A stretch of 64,000 nucleotides of DNA from Chelydra serpentina (lineage: Eukaryota > Chordata > Testudines > Chelydridae): the NCBI GenBank assembly GCA_037349315.1, contig JBAIAC010000010.1:32404001-32468000 (forward strand). The letters run 5' to 3'. Below the pieces are notes generated by a model that did not search any database, had not been told where the DNA came from, and saw only the letters and a list, made by a program, of their open reading frames with translations. The translations under genes and the position numbers were made by a program. Positions 51,236 through 62,500 of this stretch are shown in pieces. Every line of letters starts with the position of its first letter. Within the stretch, counting starts at the first letter, position 1.

Positions 51236-51483
51236 ATGCCAGGACAGTTCGTACACAAACATTTGTTTGCACACAGTATTTTTCTTCAAACTGTTGGAAA
51301 AACTTACCTTATTACAGCCTGCTATAACAAGCAGCATCAATTTCTTGGTCAGATTTTTCTCTTCCCTCTGCACTTCCCCCCATCTTTTCCCTCTACTAAT
51401 TTGCCTCTTTTTTCTTCCACCATTCCTGGTGCTTGAACTGTTGCTTTTTCCTCCTCAATACCCATTCATTGTCCTCTCCCATG

Positions 51484-52280
51484 TGTCGGATTCCCTCCCC
51501 ACTCTGAACTCTAGGATACAGTCGTGGGGACCCGCATGAGAGACCCCCTAAGCATATTTCTACCAGCTTAGGTTAAAACCTCCCCAAGGTACAAAATCTC
51601 CCCTGTACCCTGAGAAAAGGTAATTGCTGCCACCATCAAGTGATTTAAACAAGAACCAGGGAAAAGGACCACTTGAAGTTACCCTTCCCCACAAAATATC
51701 CCCTCAAGCCCGTACACCCCCTTCCTAGGGAGGCTTGAGAATAATCTCCGAACCAATTGGTTACAAAGTGATCAAAGACCCAACCCCTGGGTCTTAGAAC
51801 AATGGAAAAACAGGTTCTTAAAAGAAGGATTTTATTAAAACAAGAAAGGTAAAAATCATCTCTGTAAAATCAGGATGGTAAATATTTTACAGGGTACTCA
51901 ATTTCCAAACTCAGAGGGATTCCCCCTCTGGGCAAAACCTTAAAATTACAGAAAAACAGGAATAGTACCTCCCTTTTAACACTGGGAAAACTTCACAAGC
52001 AAAACAAAAACAAAACCTATTCGCAATGCCTGCCTAACTTACATTGTAATATTGGAGGTTTGGTGGAGGATGGGTTGGAGGAGATTGATTTCTGTCCGGT
52101 CCTCTTAGTCCCAAGAGAGAACGAACTAACTCACAAACAGTCTCCCCCTCCCCTCAGGATTTGAAAGTATCTTCTTTCTTCATTGGTCCTGGTGGTCAGG
52201 TGCCAACTGGGCTATGAGTTTCTTAACCCCTTACAGGTAAGGAGGAATTTTAGACTTCCCTTAGCTGTATTATTATGACA
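51484..52280 (-). mobile_element. solo LTR, perfect 5-bp target duplication
   Basis: It starts TGTCGGATTCCC and ends TATTATGACA, flanked by CCATG at 51479-51483 and 52281-52285. It is 797 bp with no internal retroviral genes. The - orientation is suggested by resemblance of its reverse strand (TGTCATAATAATACAGC start) to turtle LTRs and is tentative. It lies between the convergent REPS1 and ECT2L genes. Confidence 0.8.
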
Positions 52281-52702
52281 CCATGTCTGTATATCTACAA
52301 AATAAAACTGACTATGTGAAAAGCCTTTTCTTTTTTTAAAGGCAGTGCTACTTTAAAAAGACTGTCAGTGTAATAAATTATTCTTCATGCTTTTTCTTGT
52401 CCATCTCAAGGGTCCCTCATTTTCATCCCAAAGGTACCTATTCCGTCTTACATGGATTGGATTTTTATCACTTATTACTGAAAAATACATCTGACATCCA
52501 GAATAGAGAATTACAAAATGAAGGTTATAAAAAGTTATTTATACTAAAGGAATGAATCCACAGCATTTTTAAATTTCCTACATGAATAATTTTTGTCTTT
52601 CATTGAGTCTGCCAAACATTCTGTTCTTCATTTGGGCCTTGGTAAGTTGAGGTACACTTCTCCTCCCACCTCTAATGTATGTTCATAAGTCTTATTCACT
52701 AA

Positions 52703-52986
52703 GGGCTTGTATACCTAGCAAGTTCCTGTGTTGCGGAGCCAGGGTGTGATCTATAAGCACCGGCTTACCCCCCAGTAATGTCCTGTGTGGTCACTGCTAC
52801 AGTGCAGTGAAAGTTCTAGAGTGGGGCCTGGCATACTGCTCTTTGAAGTTGCAGTAGGCTAAGCCACACTGGAGCTTTCACAGCACTATAGTAGTGTCCA
52901 TATTGGACATTACTGAGCAGCAAGCTAGAACATTGTAGATTCACACCTTGGCTTGCTGTGCAGTAACTTGCTGTGTAGGCAAGCCC
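52703..52986. mobile_element. PIF/Harbinger-like MITE, TAA target duplication
   Basis: The ends GGGCTTGTATACCTAGCAAG and CTTGCTGTGTAGGCAAGCCC are inverted repeats. TAA lies directly on each side (52700-52702, 52987-52989). The interior is symmetric (GTGTGGTCACTGCTACAGTG against CACTATAGTAGTGTCCATAT). Confidence 0.8.
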
Positions 52987-53399
52987 TAAAAATAATTTAC
53001 CAAAATACACTTGCAGAAGAATTTGTCTTAATCTGCTTGTTAATAGTAAGCACAAAATCTTATCATTTTACTGAGAAACAAGTTCTTGAGAAGTAGTGTT
53101 TGAAGCATTAAAAGTCTTATCCTTTTAATGAAAACATTTCTATTCCATGAAACCAAAACAGACTGCAAGAATTCCTTGACATTAGATTCCTAAATAGGTA
53201 AGAACAGGTCCAGAGCAAATAGTAATTCTAGGGGGAAAATGAGCTGTTTGTTCATGTAAATTCTAAACATAATTTACCTATTTTTCTTACTACGTCTACA
53301 GCAGTCCTTGTTGGGTGATTTCCGTTTCAGCTACAGAGTTATACTTCCAAGAGCTATGTCTTTGTCACCTCTAACAACTTATTTTTATTTCCCAGAGCC

Positions 53400-54043
53400 T
53401 GTATACTTTATTATTCATATTGCTGTACTAATTATTTTTAGTACAATTTTCACTCAGTGAGGAATTATGTGAAAATCCAGGACTTTGGTCTTTAATAAAA
53501 ATTGTAAAAAGTAAAATGTTTCCATCTCCTTAATGCCGTTTGAGACGATGATACAAGGAATTAATGGGTAGTATATACTGATAGTATACCAGTTAAAATG
53601 TCTTGTTACCCATAACCAAACTGTAGTGTTGTCCCCTCGTGCAATCAGTGGAGAAAATCTAAAGCCCTGTTCATAGCAGATTCTCGACAAATTAGCAGCT
53701 TTCTTCAGGTTTGTCATACAATCAAGATTTTTATGAAGGCCATTAAGCAATATTGTGCGGATTTTGCCTTAAGTTCTGAAGGCAAAATGGATTGTAATAG
53801 TGTGATCTTTCTTAAAGATCAATCTTACAGGTCGACAATGAGTGATTCTGCTGTAAGTTTCTGCAGACTGAGGCACACACACAATGGTATTCTATGAGCC
53901 TCTATCAAAAGGAATGCTAACTTCTTGGTAATGATGTGCAATTTGAGCAAAAGTTCCTCAGAGTAGGAAACAGCTCAAAAATCTGTTCACAAATAATTAG
54001 CACACACTACAGGAGTTGGGCATCTGAAACACTAAGATGAATC
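53400..54043 (-). other. ECT2L: probable ECT2L 3' UTR
   Basis: This lies downstream of the - strand stop. Reverse-strand AATAAA hexamers (TTTATT on +) lie at 53407-53412 and 53384-53389. A 98-codon open frame inside (53750-53454, -) has no recognisable family and is taken as chance. Confidence 0.45.
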
Positions 54044-54174
54044 TCAGTTCTTCTCAATGCTACAGTTGATTGCACTTTGCAGTGCAGACAGCCATGTAAA
54101 TTTATCGTCTTCATCTTCTATAGAACAAATCCATTGGCGTTTTGGCCCTTGTAGAATAAATGCATTCTTTATAT
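54044..54174 (-). CDS. ECT2L: ECT2L last coding exon with stop (C-terminal end of PH domain)
   Basis: Read on the - strand, the acceptor ACTAACAG precedes 54174. Two bases complete a Tyr codon begun in the upstream exon, followed by [20 protein letters not shown] and then [17 protein letters not shown], ending at TGA (54046-54044). The QGPKRQWIC and WLSALQSAI blocks match the final strand and helix of the ECT2-like PH domain as I recall it. ECT2L is a probable Rho-family guanine nucleotide exchange factor with F-box, DH and PH regions. Its gene lies next to REPS1 in convergent orientation in mammals, which supports the call. Confidence 0.87.
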
Positions 54175-56682
54175 CTGTTAGTGTGTAAAAAAGAAAAAGA
54201 GAGAGGCTTTAGTGTATTAACTGCTCTTGGCCAATAGGTTATCTGAGGAATAGGTGGTAGAGTTTCATAGAATCTTGCAAATAGCTTTACTCTTAAATTC
54301 TGACTTCCTATGGTTTAAGGGCATAATGAATAGCAAAAAATACTTCTGCTTGTCTGATTTATGAATATATAGAGCTGTATCATAGGGTAGCCCATAGAAT
54401 ATAGCCCACAAAGTGAGGTAGATATCACAGGGGAGACACTGGACAGTGTTAAGTCATGTTTTTAGGAATCGTGTTTGCTACAAGTTTGAAATCTAAGGAA
54501 ATGCTGACTTCCAATCCTACATTCTCCTAAACAGTGTATAGTGACCTGCACTGGGCTCTCTGAGGAGCCTATGCTAACTTAATCTAGCTATGGATCTGGC
54601 CTTCTCTGTTTAAGATTTTTTTTAAAAAATCTGTTGGTTGCTTAGGCTCTTGGGGATGGGGAGGAGCAGACAGAAGCTACTAAGCATTTCACCATGGGTG
54701 GGGATTGGGAGGGGTATGGAGGGGCATTGCCTCCCCAAACTGGATACATCACAGAGGTGATGCATGGCGGGGGGGGAGGGGTCAGATTTTTTTCTCCCTT
54801 CTATTTGTCCCTGCTTCCTCCCTGCGGGGCAATGTTCGAGGGAAGCGGGGTGAGCAATGACACTAGGCCCTGTGTCCAGGTCAGTTTCCCCACATGGGCT
54901 GCATAAGGAGAGGGCAACAGAGCTCCTGATCCTCACAGCAGAGCTTCAGCTTGGGACCATTTCAATTTTACTAGCCTGTAAAATAGACTTTTCCCCAGAA
55001 CCACAGGGATCTAGACATTCTAATCAGCACCAGTAACATTGTAGCAAGTGAAAATAAGATCAGAGCTGCTTCCCAAGGGAAGCACTATTACAATCCATTT
55101 CTGTGCAGTGTACAGAACTGCACAGTCAAGCCCAGGTGAGTGACAGAGTGAACAAGGAAGGTTAAATGTGAGTGGAATGTGCTCAAGCAGATGGGCAAAG
55201 GGGACAGGCTTTAGCCATGGATTTGTTTGTGTGCATTGCATGTTTATGTATCTCTAAAACCAAAGAGACTTGATTCATAGTTACATGAAAGTGCTTGGTT
55301 CTGTTTGTTCAAGAATTTGGTTCTATGCGAATATTGATTTTTAAGTGGTAAACATACTGCAAATAAATTGAAACAAAAATTACGGGTGATTAAATAATTA
55401 ACAAACTGTGTGTGATGTCAGGTACACTGTAATCTAAGTACCACTAACAATTGGTAAATCCAGAAGATAGACCTATTCATATTAGCATTAAGACCCATGT
55501 GCGCGCTCTCCACCCCCAAATATAGAAGTCAAACTATGTCTCTGCATTTCACTAACATAATCCAGATTGTTTGAAGTATGCACTACTGGTGTTAAATTGC
55601 TTTGTATGCTATCGGATTTATAATGGTTTCGGCAGATGTTGTGACAGTGCACGCCTGGAGCTGACATGTATCTATGGGCATTCCAGTTATTTGCTTTATC
55701 AGGCTTGAAAAATCTCTCATTTAAAAACAGACCTATTTTTAGAAGCGGGGGAGGTTTTCCTGATGCATACAACTCCTTACTACACTCATTAATGTTAATG
55801 AAAGTTAAGTGTGCATCAAGAGGATTCCCTGAATAGGGACTGATTATCCCAGTTGCTTGTTTATGCAGAGTTCAAAATATTATTCCCCCCACTTGTCTGG
55901 TAAATGACCCTTTCTTCAGTGTTTCAAGTATAGCCGTAATTAATATAGGTGTTTTAAGTAAAAGTTGCTTTTGCTAAACAAAAGGTGGGAGGAATTGATT
56001 TGATTAAGAACTAATTCGTTATGTTTGAATGGGGAAAGGATCAAACTTGAATATTTTTTTCAGGTACGGGAGTAAAATTCAGCCAAAATGTCCAGATATC
56101 AGAAATAGTTATTGAATAGTGAAAGCTTTTAGATTGTGTAATGAGAGCAATCCACCAGCTGAAAGGAGAGCTCAAGGAGGACCAATGGAAGGGTTAGCTC
56201 TGATGGGTGCCCTAATTAGTGCTGTGCTGAATAACAGATGTTTTGGTTTGTTGGCAATTCTGAAAAATGGGGAAAAAATAGTTTTGGGTCAAACTAAAAT
56301 CAGTGTTTTTAAAATGTTCAGTGAATCGAAACCTAAAAAGATTGTTTTAGACCGAATGAAGTGTTCTGCTTAAGCCGAAACAAAAAACATTAAAAAGATT
56401 CAACCATTTAAATATATTTAAATAAAATGAAGTCAATTTTGAAAATCATTTTGAATCCAAAAAGTAAAACATTTATTTCTGAAAATGTCAACAGAACACT
56501 TGAATTTTTTCTGAATTTTTTCGGCTTTGTCATCCAAAACAGTGCAGTAAAAATGACACATTCACAAAATGTTTTGGTGTCAATGAGTCTGTATTTTTTG
56601 TTGAAACGGTTAGCATCGAAAAACCTTCACCCAGCTGTAGTCCTAATGGTGGGTCTATCTCTGAAGTCTAAAGCCTCTGGAG
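54175..56682. other. ECT2L intron, low-information
   Basis: No exon is seen on the - strand apart from those listed. A G/C-rich patch at 54640-54860 with a G run near 54770 may be an unclassified DNA transposon. 56220-56660 is an AT-rich stretch similar in style to 61070-61230 and may be a dispersed repeat. Confidence 0.3.
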
Positions 56683-57120
56683 CAGGGGTCTCAAACACGC
56701 GGCCCGCAGAGCTCTTCCCTGCAGCCTGCCGGGCTCCCCCCGCCCTCCCTCCATTTATTTTTGTTAACCCCCAGGCAGTTCCCGCCGCCAGACAGCTGTT
56801 CTGGCGGCGGGAACTGCCTGGGGGTTTCAAAAAAAAAAGGGGGGTGCAGGGAGCCCGGTGGGCCGCAGGGAAGAGCTCCGTGGGCCGCAGAGAAGAGCTC
56901 CACGGGCCGCATGGGAAGAGCTTCGCGGTTTCTGGGAGGGAGGGGGAGGAGCGGGAAGCTGTGCACACGGGAGGAGGCAGGGAAGGGGAGGGGCCTAATG
57001 GAAGAGGTGGAGTGGGGGCGGGGCCGAGGGCAGCGAGAGGACAGGGTCAGTGATGCGGCCCTCAGGCCAATGCACTAGTCCTCATGCGGCCCTCGTGTTA
57101 ATTTGAGTTTGAGACCCCTG
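56683..57120. mobile_element. hAT-type element, perfect 8-bp target duplication, strong internal hairpin
   Basis: The ends CAGGGGTCTCAAACACG and GTTTGAGACCCCTG are flanked by CTCTGGAG on both sides (56675-56682, 57121-57128). Between 56767 and 56824 CCCCCAGGCAGTTCCCGCCG faces its exact complement. GCGGCCC words recur near both ends. The 208- and 113-codon frames across it are composition artefacts. Confidence 0.9.
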
Positions 57121-57573
57121 CTCTGGAGCTTCAAGGAGGGTGGGAGAGAAGGAAAACACAGCGTTTTGCAAACCCCGTTACTCATATTCTTCTGCCTGCT
57201 AAATTACAGAAAGACTTAAGGCAAACTTGTGTTCTGTTCTCTGTTCATCTCCTTTGCATTCAGGGGCCCATGAAAAGTCACCAGTCCCTGCTGACTGCTG
57301 GAAAATACTGGTAATAGTAATTTGGAAGTTAAAGGAAGCGGGCCTGGGAGTTAAGCTGATTTACTGCCTTGCACTATGACAATGGCAGAATGCAATATTG
57401 CTGTCTCCCATTGACCTATGCTGGCTTTTGCTTCAGCTCTTGCCCTTGCTTGGGTGGATGATGATGATAGCCTCTGGCGTAAGTGAGGCCGGGGTTTTAA
57501 TAGTTTAAAACACATGTGCACACAGTGTTACCTATATGGGATGTAGTGGGAGGGAAGAAACCATGCAAGGATA

Positions 57574-57801
57574 GGTCTGCACTAGAGTTTTTTTAACTTA
57601 ATTGCCAATTAATTGAAATTAGTCTGTACGTGGTAGTCAGGACACTTCACAAATGCTTGTTCCAGGATGCACACACTTTTGGTTTACCCTGCACTCCATG
57701 CTTGTGGCTCTTCCACACTAACATGTACAAACGTGTTAATTCACTCAAGTCATTTGGCAATCAAATGGAATTAAAACAAAAACTCCAGTATAGATAGACC
57801 C
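57574..57801. mobile_element. PIF/Harbinger-like MITE
   Basis: It starts GGTCTGCACTAGAGTTTTTT and ends AAAACTCCAGTATAGATAGACCC, with inverted ends. It lies about 320 bp from the ECT2L exon at 58123. Confidence 0.55.
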
Positions 57802-58122
57802 TAAACCAGAACTCTGTAATGATCAGAACTACTCAACGTGGGTCTGGATAAAGGGTGATAATTACCTGAAGTGTAGTGTTAGCTGAACTTGTGTATGGTG
57901 ATTTAGTCAATCTATTTTTAGAAAACACTGTAAAGAACTAGCTTGGTACCTTGCAGCCTTACACCTCACCCACATAAATACAAATCTCTCATCCTCGTGC
58001 TTACGTTACTTCATATTTAGGTCAAATTTAACTGCAGTAAAACAAACTAATAGATTATAACCACAGAATGGAACATTCTAAACCAACATTATTGATCACT
58101 GGAGGAACGTTATAAAACATAC

Positions 58123-58295
58123 ATTTTGAATGTGGAATGTCTTCTACAACAAGCCTGTGAAGAGCTACTGATGCCAAGAACTGGTAAGTTGTTTTTGGAG
58201 TCCGTTCAAATGGGGCATAAGAGATGCTACGGTTTGAAATAACAAGTGCATCGTTGAAAAGAAAAAGGCTAAGATCGCTGATGTGTTCATAGAGC
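58123..58295 (-). CDS. ECT2L: ECT2L penultimate coding exon (PH domain)
   Basis: Read on the - strand, the acceptor TTTTGACAG precedes 58295 and the donor GTATGT follows 58123. It has one base, 57 codons and one base, reading [20 protein letters not shown], then the segment [19 protein letters not shown], then [20 protein letters not shown] is the typical PH-domain strand pair of Dbl-family exchange factors. The last base joins the next exon's first two to make Tyr, so the 3.9-kb intron preserves frame. I found no further ECT2L exon up to 64000; the DH exons probably lie beyond the window. Confidence 0.87.
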
Positions 58296-59008
58296 CTGTC
58301 AAAAGGGGAAAAAAATTACTTTCATGCTTTAAACTTTGAAATATGTGGAAATCTATAAGAGGCTTCTGAGAACTAGTGTAGCTACATTGGAGTTATCCGG
58401 TACTGCTGCAATATAGGAAAAACATACTGATATTAATGTCTTTTTTTAAGTTAAAATAATTGTGAAGGGGCCAGTAACATAGAGAAGATGATCAACCTTG
58501 GAAATGAAAGTGGGGATGATGGAATCTTTAAGTTCTGTATTATATTAATTTACATTGCAAGTAAAATACTGGTGATACTGAACACTCACGCTTCATTCTC
58601 ATAGCTGGTTATAAGAATCCCTTAAGATGAAGCTAATAGAGTTGGAGAATACATAACTTTTTTGACAATCTAGAGGCTTCAAATTTTCTACAGTATTGCT
58701 TGCTTCATTCAATTTTGGTTTTTCATTTAAGTTCCTAATGACTTTCAGGTGAACTGAGAATCAAATTAGAACTTCCAGCATTTGGGAAGTGGCTGTTCCT
58801 TTATACCAACGTTTTTTGGCTGTTTTGTAATGTTAACTTTGAAGAGTTGGAATTTGAGTTGTCCTTTGCCCTTTTTTCAATAGAATTGTGGCTTCACTAC
58901 AACTAGCTTTCTCTTCTCAAGACTGAGTCCTACCTTCTATTCTCGGCACTGCCAGCATGTTGAAATGTTCAAAACTAGTTTTTGAAGAAGAGCTTCTCTC
59001 ATATTTAT

Positions 59009-59545
59009 AAGAAAGAAAAACTTGTAGCACCTTAGAGACTAACAAATTTATTTCAGCATAAGCTTTCGTGGGTTAATACCCACTTCATCGGATGCATGGA
59101 ATGAAACACACTGCAGACAGACATTTATACAGTCAGAGAAACATAAGGTCCAGGTGTATAGACCAATCTTAAGAGGCTAATTAGTTGAGAGGAAACATGA
59201 CAGCAGGGGAAGAAAAAGCTTTTGAAGTGATAAACAAGATGGTCACACAGGTCACACCTGTGTGACCATCTTGTTTATCACTTCAAAAGCTTTTTCTTCC
59301 CCTGCTGTCATGTTTCCTCTCAACTAATTAGCCTCTTAAGATTGGTCTATACACCTGGACCTTATGTTTCTCTGACTGTATAAATGTCTGTCTGCAGTGT
59401 GTTTCATTCCATGCATCCGATGAAGTGGGTATTAACCCACGAAAGCTTATGCTGAAATAAATTTGTTAGTCTCTAAGGTGCTACAAGTTTTTCTTTCTTA
59501 TTTTCGTTTTGCTGACCTAGACTAACACGGCTACTACACTTAAAC
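59009..59545. mobile_element. Penelope-like palindromic retroelement, 13-bp target duplication
   Basis: Two 243-nt arms (59009-59251 and 59257-59499) are reverse complements with no mismatch I can find, separated by 5 nt. A 46-nt tail ends ACTAACACGGCTACTACACT. CTCTCATATTTAT flanks it (58996-59008, 59546-59558). The long duplication and inverted half-copies are typical of Penelope-like elements, which is why I favour that class. No protein is encoded. The arms carry CCGATGA (59417-59423) and GAAA (59441-59444) around a GTGGGT/ACCCAC stem. Confidence 0.6.
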
Positions 59546-59559
59546 CTCTCATATTTATG

Positions 59560-62500
59560 TGACAACAAACTTGTAAAATTTTAGATCTAATACCACCCGT
59601 CTCTTAATTTCAGTACACATTTTTGTGGCTCCTCAGTTCTGGAACTAAGCTGTTTAAATTACATTTTCCCCTTACCCATGCCAGATTTTGAACTTTCCTT
59701 TAAATGTCTTCTGTTTACACTCTAGTCTTAAACGTTGTAATTTAGAAGAATTACGAGCAGGAAAATTCTTCTGCAATTCATATGGTATACAGCTCCAGTC
59801 ATAGTTGCAATATTATTGCATGTTGCTGTATGATGAAGCAGAAGAAGCTTGTTTGTAGGAGGCAGGCTCTTACTAAAACACACTTCTGAAATGGCAGCAA
59901 AAGATGCAGAAAATGACCAGACAAGTTAATTGTTTTTTGTAGACTTTTCTCAGTTTTGCACCAGCATGAAAACCTCTTAAATATGGAGCTGATTATTTTT
60001 TCTAACTTTTACAGATGACAGAGAACTGACAGGTTCTGGTTCCTCTGCTGGAAATCAGAAATTGAAGCTGGAAACATAGTCACATCTAAGTAGTGGTATC
60101 ATCACTCTGGTCAATTTAATTTCTGTCTCCACAGTTGAAACAACAACAAAAAAAGAACCTGTCAGAAGAGATGGGTGCTACTTGATAAAGAAATTTGAAG
60201 ACAGTTTATCCTTTAGTTACAGTGGCCTTCAGCCATGTAGGCACACTACCTTGTGCATGAACCTGATAATTTTCCAACCTGAGTATTATCTAATACTATG
60301 TTAATTCAATGTTGCCTTAGAGCTCACAAAAGGAAAACAAGAAGAATGCAATTTGCTACCCACCTCCCGTAGGAAGTTGCTGGAAGTGGTATATATGACC
60401 ACTTCATGCTAATGGCTGATCTCTCCTTAGTGCTCCAGGCGAATATGTAACTCCTCCACTTGATTCTTTCCATTCCAAAATTTCCTCAGAGCACATTGGC
60501 AAGGACCCAGGCAACTTCTTTCCAACTCTAAATTAGCAACTAGTCACCTGTGAGGTCTAGTTTTTTGTTTATCACTTCCCATTTGGTATTTTTAAATATA
60601 TTTGTTTACCTGAATGAAACACAGATTTCCTCAGAATAGCAGCTAAACTGCGATACATCTTGTACTCTAATCAGGTACCTGTTGGCTTCTAATAAATTCT
60701 GTGAATTAAACAGTACAGGATTAAAAGACATGGAAACCAAACTTAGGTTTTCGAGTTTATCCTGATATGTTAATTACAAGATTAAGTCACAATAGACTGA
60801 CAATGAGAGAATATGGGGTTATATTTTTGTTTTATTAATCAGGCGTCCTTTGTGGCCAGAATTTTGATTTGGGTACTGCCTCTAAAATGGATTAATACCA
60901 TCAGATATCTTTGGGTTATTTACCAGATACAGAAAAAAAAATTCTGCAAATTGTGGATTCTCCTGAGATACATCTCAACTGAATTAGACATTGACGTGGC
61001 CAAGTGAGTCACCACTTGGCTTCCACTTTTTAGCACATTTAATTAAGCAAATGTTACAGGTAGGGGCTGGCTAAAAATTTTTTGTCAACTATTTTTCAAT
61101 TTTTTTTCAGGTTTTTTTTCATGTTTGCTTTCCACAGAAAATCTCAATTTTTCATCAGACACCCAAAAACTGAAATTTTGAGCCCCAAACCAAAATAATT
61201 TGGATATTCTGCTGTGGTGCCTCATGAGACTTGTACTTTGATTTCCTCATATCCCCATTCTCTTTTGTATGGGCTGTCCTCCACTGCAGCCTACTTCTCC
61301 CATGGAGTACCACAGCCAGGGACTCCCATTATGTTACCCTCTCCTTACGCCCTGAGAGGAGACTATGTATCATGGGAGATGTAGTTTGGCCAAGGAGGTT
61401 GGCCTATAAAGGAAATTCTTACGTGTAAAATTTTATTCTAGGATTCCCCATGTCAGTCACTTTACGCTAGGACATTCTCCACCTCCACGCCAACTAGGGG
61501 CTGAGCACATCTTTGCTCTGAGCCTGGGCTACCCCTTAGGAAGAACTTCCAAGGATGATCGCTTCCAACACTGAAAAATGCTACCTATACCAAAGTGTGA
61601 AAGTGCTGTTCAACTCAAATCACGCGCAGCAGAGCTTTTACATGAAATTTAGACATATCATGGAGGAAAATCCTCTTCTCTTTCAAAGTACTTAATAAGC
61701 AAGCAATAGGCAGAAAGAAAGAAAAAACTAGACATAATGCTGTTCTCCAAAGGGGGCGTCTGGCGTGAAAGGTCCTAGAATGAAAATGTACAAGTAAGAC
61801 AGAATTGTGCCTGTCTCAGTCCCCTCTGTCAGATAGTCTTCACAGTAGCATGCAGAAAGCAGCAAGTTATCCCTTGGGAGGAGGAAGGATTTAATTTACC
61901 TGTATCGAATTGAAAAAGGAACTTAAGAGTTACTAGCGCACCTGATTCAATAACACCAAACACTGACAGCCTGGGTGAGGGGGTTGACTCTGCAGTGCTT
62001 GATGAAGATCTTGTAGGCGCTTAACAGACCTCCCCGTTGGATGTGTGACCTCACTGCCCACAAAATTGCAGCTCTTTTCAGAAAATGCATAGTAACTAGA
62101 GGAATTGCAGCTGAGGCTTGTGTGCCTCTGCCATATACACCTTTGTTCCTCTGTAGGTTCTGTTCACAACTAACTTACGCACTTCTACTTCTTTAGGATG
62201 TTTGGATTCAACCGGGAGGGCAACAATACCACTCCCTATTATCTGAGGAAGACTGTGGTGGTGATGGGGATGGAGGCCTACTTAGTTCACACAACTACCA
62301 TGTTTGATAGAACATGGAACTGAAGTTTCATTGAGAATATGCTAATCTCTGAAACCCTTTCGGAGAAGGTGGTGGTTAGGCAAGAGCCTTTCAGTGAAGA
62401 GAGAGGCCTGGCAACTGTGACTGAACAGTAGTTTTATTCAGACTTGTAGCACACAGATCAAGATCACAACAGGAATCTGCATGTTGTCAGAGGACTGATA

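Noticed and set aside
53454..53750. 98-codon - strand open frame near the ECT2L end
   Set aside because: It lies after the ECT2L stop codon with no splice signals or similarity I recognise, so it was treated as UTR.
56427..57053. 208-codon + strand open frame, the longest in the window
   Set aside because: Half lies in AT-rich intron and half in the hAT element at 56683-57120, so the frame simply crosses an insertion boundary.
60013..60080. Possible upstream ECT2L exon on the - strand
   Set aside because: Reading from the candidate acceptor meets stop codons in the usable frames.
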